This document shows, one piece after another, positions 26,581-31,771 of a DNA stretch of 31,771 bases. Numbering within the stretch: the first letter of the stretch is position 1; every line of letters begins with the position of its first letter. The DNA is from CAYUAI01 sp964442745 (GTDB lineage Bacteria > Pseudomonadota > Gammaproteobacteria > S012-40), in assembly GCA_964442745.1 (NCBI GenBank), contig CAYUAI010000046.1, forward strand, positions 1-31,771. The letters are read 5' to 3'. A program made the translations under genes and the position numbers. The notes below the pieces were generated by a model, which worked only from the letters and a program-made list of their open reading frames with translations, ran no database searches and was not told the origin of the DNA.

Positions 26581-26886
26581 CTATCTGCTCGTGCCTAATT
26601 GCGAACGTAGCTGCTCATCCGACATAACCTCACGCTCAAACAGTAAACCTATCCCACACGTCTCAATATGCATGATACATGAGAGCATAACAAACTGCAT
26701 ATTTAAAATCTGGAAATCTGTTTTTATCATTGAATTTACCCGACAGTAGCACTCTGGTATATTAACAGACATTCCAGTAACGGAAATATTTTTACTGAAA
26801 ACCTGAATATCACCAAATTCAGCGTTAGTGAATCTGACAGATAAATTAACCGTATATCTTGTATCGCAACGATGATTCATCATCAT
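26581..26886 (-). CDS. PilZ domain protein (c-di-GMP binding)
   Basis: This roughly 101-residue protein consists of a single PilZ domain. The c-di-GMP binding signature is present: RCDTR (RxxxR) near the N-terminus and NISVTG (D/NxSxxG) about 28 residues later, followed by beta strands and GIGLLF near the C-terminus. I chose the ATG cluster at 26880-26886 because GGGGTAGGGG precedes it, whereas the longer frame to 26943 adds an unconserved hydrophobic stretch. As a stand-alone PilZ protein it may link c-di-GMP to motility, secretion or polysaccharide production, but no partner is shown here. The cysteine content is unusually high for a PilZ protein. Confidence 0.75.
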   Translation of the reverse strand: MMMNHRCDTRYTVNLSVRFTNAEFGDIQVFSKNISVTGMSVNIPECYCRVNSMIKTDFQILNMQFVMLSCIMHIETCGIGLLFEREVMSDEQLRSQLGTSR

Positions 26887-26943
26887 ATCCCCTACCCCAA
26901 AATTGATTACTGATGAATAGACTAAAACTAATGGGTAACACAT

Positions 26944-27221
26944 GAGTCAACCTTTAGGAATAGGCACGCCATAACTTCCCATTTTGGCATCTTACCTTTG
27001 GTTTGTATTGGTTCGTTCTAAGTGACGACTGCATAAATCCAGGAAGTACAACCCCATGGACGGGGGAGATAGACGGTGTCTGGCACTAACAGTCGAGAAC
27101 ACCAACAGTAGGCGAATTAGGCGACAAAGTCAGGGGAAAAATAGGGCCATAATAAAACCTAAATCTCAAACGCTTTGGGTATAGCTACCGTTCAACGGAT
27201 CAAACCCAGCAATGAAATCGA
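26944..27221. other. Intergenic region between PilZ and MerR genes
   Basis: No gene is recognisable in this 280-bp stretch. A small perfect hairpin CCGTT-C-AACGG lies at 27188-27198, just after the MerR gene in its direction of transcription. It has no following T-run, so a terminator role is not supported. Confidence 0.3.
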
Positions 27222-27635
27222 CTATATCGGCTCAGTGACCGCTTCAATCAGATAACACATTGCATTGCCATCAGGCTCACCATCGGGTAACACCGCCCAT
27301 TTATCTACAGTCTCATCCATTCGCTGTTGTAATGCATTGAGTTCAATTAATCGAGATCTATTCTCATCAATGCGTTGACAGATAATCTCCCGAACAGCGG
27401 GGCAAGGGGACTGCCCACGATTCGCGTGCGAAAAAATTTCCATGACATCTGCCAATGTAAAACCCAGCCTTTTTGCTCGCTGTATAAATTTCACTTTTTT
27501 CACATCATCCACCTCAAACAAACGATAACCGTTTTTCAAACGCCGTTGTGGTATCAGCAAACCAATATGAACATAGTGCCGCACCGTATCAGGCGTCACT
27601 CCAGCCAATTTTGACAATTCACTGACGGTTAACAT
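27222..27635 (-). CDS. MerR-family transcriptional regulator, heavy-metal-sensor-like
   Basis: This 137-residue regulator has the N-terminal winged helix-turn-helix ELSKLAGVTPDTVRHYVHIG and the second wing RRLKNGYRLFEVDDV, followed by FIQRAKRLGFTL and a dimerisation helix. Cys78 (SPCPAV) sits where metal-responsive MerR proteins carry a ligand cysteine, and a second cysteine lies in AMCYLIEAV near the C-terminus (Cys127). That spacing resembles Zn/Cd/Cu-sensing members, but the usual CxxxxxxxC loop is not obvious. The ATG has AAGGTGAT about six bases upstream. Its promoter has a 19-bp spacer and probably controls the gene itself; no metal-efflux gene is adjacent in the window. Confidence 0.85.
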   Translation of the reverse strand: MLTVSELSKLAGVTPDTVRHYVHIGLLIPQRRLKNGYRLFEVDDVKKVKFIQRAKRLGFTLADVMEIFSHANRGQSPCPAVREIICQRIDENRSRLIELNALQQRMDETVDKWAVLPDGEPDGNAMCYLIEAVTEPI

Positions 27636-27673
27636 TTGCCATCACCTTACAACCAGCCATCTTAATCGTTTTT

Positions 27674-27704
27674 AGAATACTCCTAGGTGCTACACACAGG
27701 TCAA
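27674..27704 (-). promoter_or_regulatory. MerR-type promoter with 19-bp spacer
   Basis: On the minus strand TTGACC (27704-27699) and TATTCT (27679-27674) are separated by exactly 19 bases, the over-long spacer that MerR-family regulators twist into an active form. The -10 lies 38 bp upstream of the MerR start codon. A CCTAGG core lies inside the spacer, but a full dyad is imperfect. This suggests autoregulation. Confidence 0.55.
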
Positions 27705-27826
27705 CACAATTTTGTATTTAGACTTTTACAAAAATAAGACATAAATACACATCAATTTCATGGCCGTTATAAAACCAGTCGCATGGTAAAAAATATCGCT
27801 TCATCTGCTTTTATCCATGTCGCCAT

Positions 27827-27860
27827 GTCGGGTGGATTCGCAGCGCTTAATCCACTCTAC
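27827..27860. repeat. REP-like palindromic element with GTAG end
   Basis: The arms GTGGATT (27832-27838) and AATCCAC (27849-27855) enclose a 10-base loop. Read on the minus strand it begins GTAG and then GTGGATT..., the layout of REP elements mobilised by RAYT-type (TnpA-REP) proteins. Similar GGTGGATT...AATCCACC palindromes are known to be widespread in proteobacterial intergenic DNA. It is a single copy in this window, between the MerR gene and the symporter operon. Confidence 0.5.
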
Positions 27861-27911
27861 AAATCTATTGTTTCCTGAAATCAGTTTAACCTTACGGGAA
27901 ATCAAACAGAT

Positions 27912-27932
27912 TGCCGATAAGGCAGATCGGCA
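27912..27932. repeat. Small inverted repeat TGCCGA...TCGGCA
   Basis: Six-base perfect arms flank a 9-base loop. It lies midway between the REP-like element and the symporter promoter. It could form a hairpin, but no function is indicated. Confidence 0.3.
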
Positions 27933-28007
27933 TTAGCGAGGATAGCTGCCGAAACAACCAAGTTATGTGACTTTTGTTCAGCGGTTTATCCCTTAACGAT
28001 GACAACT

Positions 28008-28047
28008 TAGCCGACGGCTACCCATCCCCCTCATTAGACTCTATAAT
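28008..28047 (+). promoter_or_regulatory. Candidate operator and -10 box of the symporter-greB operon
   Basis: A perfect palindrome TAGCCG-A-CGGCTA (28008-28020) lies just upstream of a consensus TATAAT at 28042-28047, about 75 bp before the symporter ATG. The -35 position at 17-bp spacing has no good TTGACA match, and the palindrome ends just where it would fall. This arrangement suggests an activator- or repressor-controlled promoter. The regulator cannot be named. Confidence 0.35.
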
Positions 28048-28121
28048 TGTCTTAGCCACATCCTGGAACTCAATTATTTAAGCAAACGGATGGACACGCC
28101 TACCAAACTAAGGAAAGCTAT

Positions 28122-29459
28122 ATGGAAATCGCCGTGACTTTGATTAAAGACCTGAACAGCCTGGTATGGGGAGCCCCCATGCTCATCGCCATTCTTGGGA
28201 CGGGTTGTTTTTTAATGATTGGCTTACGTTTTTTGCCAATAATAAAAATCGGCTTTGGGTTTCGGTTATTGTGGCAAGGTCGCGTGGCAGGAAGCAATGG
28301 TGATATCGCGCCTTTCAGTGCCTTGATGACATCCTTAGCCGCCACCATTGGCACCGGCAATATTGCCGGTGTTGCCACGGCCATATTTTTGGGTGGTCCG
28401 GGCGCGCTCTTTTGGATGTGGTGCACCGCGATCGTTGGTATGGCCACCAAATATGCCGAAGCGGTGTGTGCCGTACATTATCGCGAACGCGATGAGCACG
28501 GCAGGTATGTCGGTGGTCCGATGTACTATATTAAAAATGGTTTATCCAAAAAGTGGGCCTGGCTCGGCACGGCCTTTGCCATTTTTGGTGCGATTGCGGG
28601 GTTTGGGATTGGCAACAGTGTGCAGGCCAATTCTGTCGCTGATGTCATGCAGTCATCTTTTCATATCCCTACCTGGCTCACCGGCATTATTTTAATGATA
28701 CTGGTCGCTTTGGTACTGATCGGCGGTATTAAACGCATTGCTCATGTAGCGACCACCCTGGTACCTCTCATGGCCATTGGTTACGTTATGACAGGACTCA
28801 CCATCTTAATGTTCAATATGCCGGCCATTCCACAAGCTTTTGAGACTATTTTTACTAGCGCCTTCACCACCACCGCTGCCCAAGGGGGATTTGCCGGGGC
28901 AGCGGTATGGGCCGCCATCCAATTCGGGGTCGCCAGAGGCATATTTTCCAATGAAGCGGGCCTCGGTAGCGCCTCCATAGCTCATGCCGCCGCCACCACC
29001 AAAAGTCCTGTGCAACAAGGTTTCATCGCCATGCTGGGTACCTTTATTGATACTTTGGTCATCTGTACAATTACCGGCTTAGTAATTATCACCTCCGGGG
29101 TTTGGACCAGTGGCGAGACCGGTGCTTCATTATCCTCATTAGCGTTTTCAGCGACCATTCCTGGAGGCGAATATTTGGTCGCCATTGGCTTGTGTTTGTT
29201 TGCCTTTAGTACCATTTTAGGCTGGAGTTACTACGGCGAACGGTGTGTGGAATATTTATTTGGCGTCAAATCTATATTACCATTTCGTATTTTGTGGATC
29301 ATCGCCATCCCCATCGGCGCCATGGCACAACTGGATTTCATTTGGTTGTTGGCTGACACCTTAAACGCATTAATGGCCTTGCCAAATTTAATCGCCTTGC
29401 TACTGCTCTCTCCGGTGATATTTAAACTTAGCCGAAACTATATCGCCGCAAAAAACTGA
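28122..29459 (+). CDS. Sodium:alanine/amino-acid symporter (AgcS family, AlsT-like)
   Basis: This 445-residue inner-membrane transporter, with about ten or eleven hydrophobic helices, imports small neutral amino acids such as alanine or glycine with sodium. Family landmarks are LAATIGTGNIAGVATAI near residues 68-84, GPGALFWMW, the GGPMYYIKNGL loop and the conserved GIFSNEAGLGSASIAHAAA. AAGGAAAG six bases upstream of the ATG is a good ribosome binding site. Its TGA overlaps the ATG of greB by one base (TGATG), indicating translational coupling. Length and motifs are complete. Exact substrate and whether it uses Na+ or H+ are inferred from the family. Confidence 0.92.
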   Translation: MEIAVTLIKDLNSLVWGAPMLIAILGTGCFLMIGLRFLPIIKIGFGFRLLWQGRVAGSNGDIAPFSALMTSLAATIGTGNIAGVATAIFLGGPGALFWMWCTAIVGMATKYAEAVCAVHYRERDEHGRYVGGPMYYIKNGLSKKWAWLGTAFAIFGAIAGFGIGNSVQANSVADVMQSSFHIPTWLTGIILMILVALVLIGGIKRIAHVATTLVPLMAIGYVMTGLTILMFNMPAIPQAFETIFTSAFTTTAAQGGFAGAAVWAAIQFGVARGIFSNEAGLGSASIAHAAATTKSPVQQGFIAMLGTFIDTLVICTITGLVIITSGVWTSGETGASLSSLAFSATIPGGEYLVAIGLCLFAFSTILGWSYYGERCVEYLFGVKSILPFRILWIIAIPIGAMAQLDFIWLLADTLNALMALPNLIALLLLSPVIFKLSRNYIAAKN

Positions 29460-29977
29460 TGAGCCGTTATCGAATACCACAAAAACCTGGCGCAAAATAT
29501 ATTACTCCCGAAGGCAAACGCCAACGGCTTGAGGAGCTCAACTATCTTTGGAAAGTAAAACGACCAGAAATCACTAAAACCGTCTCTGAAGCGGCGGCCA
29601 TGGGCGATCGTTCAGAAAATGCCGAGTATATTTATGGTAAAAAGCAACTACGAGAAATTGACCGACGAGTCCGTTTTTTGCAAAAACGTTTAGATGATTT
29701 AGTGGTCGTTGATCGTCCCCCTGACGACCAAAGCAAAGTCTTCTTTGGTGCTTGGGTACAATTAGAAGATGAGGCTGGCAACATAGCGCTTTACCGCCTC
29801 GTTGGCCCTGATGAAATCGACCTAAGCCAAGGTTTCATCAGCTTGGACTCGCCGCTAGCAAAAGCGCTGCTAAAAAAATCCATTGGCGACGAAGTCATGG
29901 TGTATACACCATCGAATCAGATCACCTATCTCATTATTGATATTTGTTATGGCATCAAGCCCAATATTGCTCAATAA
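29459..29977 (+). CDS. greB: Transcription elongation factor GreB
   Basis: This 172-residue protein enters the secondary channel of RNA polymerase and stimulates cleavage of backtracked transcripts. The N-terminal coiled coil carries the catalytic loop AAAMGDRSENAEY (Asp50, Glu53). KQLREIDRRVRFLQKRL follows, which is GreB-like rather than GreA-like. The C-terminal FKBP-like domain ends with the SPLAKALLKKSIGDEV signature. It is translationally coupled to the symporter gene and converges on the FNR-type gene, with 39 bp between stop codons. I see no clear terminator there. Confidence 0.93.
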   Translation: MSRYRIPQKPGAKYITPEGKRQRLEELNYLWKVKRPEITKTVSEAAAMGDRSENAEYIYGKKQLREIDRRVRFLQKRLDDLVVVDRPPDDQSKVFFGAWVQLEDEAGNIALYRLVGPDEIDLSQGFISLDSPLAKALLKKSIGDEVMVYTPSNQITYLIIDICYGIKPNIAQ

Positions 29978-30016
29978 ATGGGTAAGAGTAAAGCTAACCG
30001 CTTATTCGATAATAAC

Positions 30017-30742
30017 TCATTCAGTTGACATGGCTTTCAAACGCTCCATATCATGAACAATAATTTGGCGCCGTTTCACCGTGATGACCCCCAACTCCTG
30101 AAACGACGACAATTGTCGGCTCACCGTCTCCAATGCCAATCCCAAATAATTGCCCACATCTTTTCTCGACATGGATAAATTAAATTCTTTTTCAGAAAAA
30201 CCACGCTCTCTAAACCGCTTTGACAAGTTAATCAAAAAATTAGATAAACGTTTACGGGCATCTTTCTTGCCAAGCAACATTAACATCTCATGATCTGAGG
30301 CAACCTCTTGACCGATGAGTCGGTTAATTTGGTAACCGAGTCCTGGGATCGAACTATACAATTTATCGATTTGCTCTAGCGGCAATTCACAAACACTGGC
30401 CGGTTCCAAAGCAATCGCTGAACAGGAATGAATATCTGTTTCCAAACCATCTAAACCAAATAGCTCACCTGGCAAATGAAACCCCACCACTTGCTCAACC
30501 CCATTATTGTCTAACACCAGCGATTTCACAGACCCCGATCGAACCGTAAATAATGAATGACAAGGGTCATCCATATGATATATATACTCACCTTTATTCA
30601 CAGGTCGTCGGCGCTTAATGACACTTTCGAGCTGAATGATATTTTCTGCACTCAAACCTCGTGGCAAACACAATTCTTTCAAACTACACGCGCTGCATGA
30701 AATTCTATACTTACCGCAAAAATTTGCTTCTGGTTGATTCAT
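30017..30742 (-). CDS. fnr: FNR/Anr-type oxygen-responsive transcriptional regulator
   Basis: This 241-residue CRP/FNR-family protein switches anaerobic gene expression through an oxygen-labile [4Fe-4S] cluster. Four candidate cluster ligands are present: Cys16, Cys19 and Cys25 with the exact 3 and 6 spacing of E. coli FNR, plus Cys107 in DIHSCSA. The cyclic-nucleotide-binding-like barrel spans about 40-130. The dimer helix follows, and then a helix-turn-helix with LSMSRKDVGNYLGLALETVSR; ETVSR (205-209) is the FNR-class recognition helix for TTGAT half sites. A matching FNR box overlaps its own promoter. Gene symbol fnr (or anr in some gammaproteobacteria) is by family resemblance. Confidence 0.92.
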   Translation of the reverse strand: MNQPEANFCGKYRISCSACSLKELCLPRGLSAENIIQLESVIKRRRPVNKGEYIYHMDDPCHSLFTVRSGSVKSLVLDNNGVEQVVGFHLPGELFGLDGLETDIHSCSAIALEPASVCELPLEQIDKLYSSIPGLGYQINRLIGQEVASDHEMLMLLGKKDARKRLSNFLINLSKRFRERGFSEKEFNLSMSRKDVGNYLGLALETVSRQLSSFQELGVITVKRRQIIVHDMERLKAMSTE

Positions 30743-30752
30743 CCCGCAATAC

Positions 30753-30770
30753 CTTCAGTAATTACTGAAG
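30753..30770. promoter_or_regulatory. Perfect 18-bp palindrome in the fnr leader
   Basis: CTTCAGTAATTACTGAAG is self-complementary over all 18 bases and ends 11 bp before the fnr ATG. It lies downstream of the predicted -10, so it would be in the transcribed leader or at the start site. A second-regulator operator or a leader hairpin are both possible. Confidence 0.5.
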
Positions 30771-30771
30771 T

Positions 30772-30801
30772 ATTCTAAGCTGTAGTATTGACGCGGATCA
30801 A
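30772..30801 (-). promoter_or_regulatory. fnr promoter with overlapping FNR box
   Basis: On the minus strand, TTGATC (30801-30796) and TAGAAT (30777-30772) are spaced by 18 bp, giving a plausible sigma-70 promoter 30 bp before the fnr start codon. The FNR box TTGACGCGGATCAA (plus strand 30788-30801) deviates from the TTGAT-N4-ATCAA consensus at one base and covers the -35. A bound FNR dimer here would block RNA polymerase, as in the autorepressed fnr gene of E. coli. Confidence 0.65.
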
Positions 30802-31162
30802 TGTATTTTTAGCTTTAGCTATCCTATCAATGAGCTAATACAGGCGATTGCCAAAAATAATGCGCTAATCGCAGAAAAAACACACGCACAGAAAATCCCG
30901 AGTAAATCCGTCGCCTTTTATCGACGAATGCGATCCACAAATAGGGATCGAATATTATCGAGGTTAAACCGCATCAATCGAGAGACCCCCACCAAGGCTA
31001 AGTAAGAGCACCATGTGTACCGTATAACCGAAGCGAGCCCATTCCTTCAGGCATTTCTAAACAAGCGACCTGAACAAAAAGCTCAAGCAGACTTATCCTC
31101 AGCCCGTGCTGAATATAACGCCTAAAAACGAGCCGCTACAGAAATACGTAAATAAAAAATAC
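30802..31162. pseudogene. Unrecognised coding-like remnant upstream of fnr
   Basis: The plus-strand frame of 30781 is free of stops until a TAA at 31003. It reads YPINELIQAIAKNNALIAEK and SVAFYRRMRSTNRDRILSRL, then after the stop continues open as YRITEASPFLQAFLNKRPEQ to another TAA near 31115. The composition is protein-like, but there is no usable start codon and I do not recognise the family. It could be an eroded gene or a chance open frame. Nothing else is seen in this stretch. Confidence 0.25.
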
Positions 31163-31771
31163 TCAATCGGACCAGCGGTTAGACAAACAAACCACCTGTT
31201 TATTCTTGCATGCTTTATTACGCAAAACCGCATAATTATCAATGAATTTTTTCATCAAATTGGGCTTGCTACTGAATATTTGGAATTTCACTTTGGCTTG
31301 AATTGGTCGCTCTAACAAGGTTGCGGTATATTTCTCTAAGGTGGCATCATAAATGCCAAATTGGTCTTCTGCCATGACATGCGTTTCATCCCAAATACTG
31401 GCATCATCACTGCCCCCAATCCAAACCTTAAATTCTTTAACTTCTTTATTTAAGGTAAAAAACAGTCCTCTCAATTTGTTACCAGGTTGTATGCTATCGT
31501 CTAACGTCCAACCAAAAAAAGGTAAATGCCAAACCACCACTCTGGTTCCAGACCAGCCTAGCTCTTGGGTACCTTGAAAGGATGAACCCGCGTTGTCAAT
31601 ATCACTTATGTCGATCTCTGTCTGCCCGGTATCCACGCCAAACAAAACAATATTTTCATCATCATCAAGCATTTTACTACCAGCAAAATAAGCATTATTA
31701 TCAACATAAACCATATGCTGCCCAGGCGTCGCTACTTGGGGCAAAATAGGTCCCTGATTATGCAAATTCAT
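31163..31771 (-). CDS. Hypothetical protein, partial at the window edge
   Basis: The last 202 or more residues of a protein that may begin beyond the right edge; the first codon read here, at 31771, is ATG but could be internal. I do not recognise the family. The sequence has acidic, Asp/Gly-rich turns (LDDDENIVLFGVDTG, ISDIDNAGSSF) and alternating hydrophobic strands (RVVVWHLPFFGW, FKVWIGGSDDASIW), consistent with a beta-sandwich domain. The last 35 residues are basic with four cysteines or near-cysteine positions. No membrane helix is visible in this part. Confidence 0.5.
   Translation of the reverse strand: MNLHNQGPILPQVATPGQHMVYVDNNAYFAGSKMLDDDENIVLFGVDTGQTEIDISDIDNAGSSFQGTQELGWSGTRVVVWHLPFFGWTLDDSIQPGNKLRGLFFTLNKEVKEFKVWIGGSDDASIWDETHVMAEDQFGIYDATLEKYTATLLERPIQAKVKFQIFSSKPNLMKKFIDNYAVLRNKACKNKQVVCLSNRWSD

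Noticed and set aside
1..31771. CRISPR arrays, tRNA or rRNA genes
   Set aside because: I looked for regularly spaced repeats and for tRNA-like or rRNA-like segments and saw none.

Overview
The window looks like a gammaproteobacterial chromosome segment. The evidence is an FNR/Anr-type regulator with a near-consensus FNR box, a GreB factor overlapping an AgcS-type symporter gene, a ClsB-like cardiolipin synthase, a short GlgP-type phosphorylase and a MerR regulator with a 19-bp promoter spacer. I cannot assign genus or species from sequence alone. The surface-polysaccharide half (about 0.3-22 kb) is visibly AT-rich, while the housekeeping half (about 23.3-30 kb) is closer to balanced. Decayed insertion sequences lie at both edges of the rightward polysaccharide operon, so the polysaccharide region looks like a variable or acquired island.

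Layout. (1) 1-311: no convincing gene. (2) 312-15422, all on the minus strand and tightly packed: in transcription order a WecG/TagA glycosyltransferase, a GtrA-like small membrane protein, a DprE1-like FAD oxidoreductase, a DprE2-like SDR, a HAD-UbiA fusion, two GT-C-like membrane glycosyltransferases, a sulfotransferase, a Wzx-type flippase, a GT4, another GT4, a methyltransferase broken by two in-frame stops, and a third GT4. (3) 15423-17512: a possible recombinase scrap, an IS5-family transposase pseudogene and about 1 kb without a recognisable gene. (4) 17513-21943, plus strand: a PEP-CTERM/XrtA-type chain-length determinant, its BY-kinase and a heparinase II/III family enzyme, forming one operon. 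(5) 22180-23078: an ISAs1-family transposase pseudogene. (6) 23305-27635, minus strand: alpha-glucan phosphorylase, a possible mini-ORF, cardiolipin synthase, an MtfA peptidase remnant, a PilZ protein and a MerR regulator. (7) 28122-29977, plus strand: AlsT/AgcS symporter and GreB. (8) 30017-30742, minus strand: FNR-type regulator with its promoter and FNR box, followed by a coding-like remnant and a partial unrecognised gene at the right edge.

How the genes work together. The minus-strand cluster should build a lipid-linked, probably sulfated and formerly methylated polysaccharide that is flipped by Wzx. The plus-strand operon should control chain length (Wzz-like protein plus tyrosine kinase) and trim or process the product (heparinase-type lyase). 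The most striking part is the cassette gtrA-dprE1-dprE2-(HAD-ubiA)-GT-C-GT-C. It reproduces the mycobacterial Rv3789-Rv3790-Rv3791-Rv3792 gene order used to make and use decaprenyl-phospho-arabinofuranose, and adds a prenyl-phosphate phosphoribosyltransferase fused to its own phosphatase. I infer a polyprenyl-phosphate-linked pentofuranose (arabinose- or ribose-like) donor pathway feeding a Gram-negative exopolysaccharide. No exosortase, Wzy polymerase, initiating sugar-phosphate transferase or outer-membrane export protein is seen in the window, so the locus must continue elsewhere or be incomplete.
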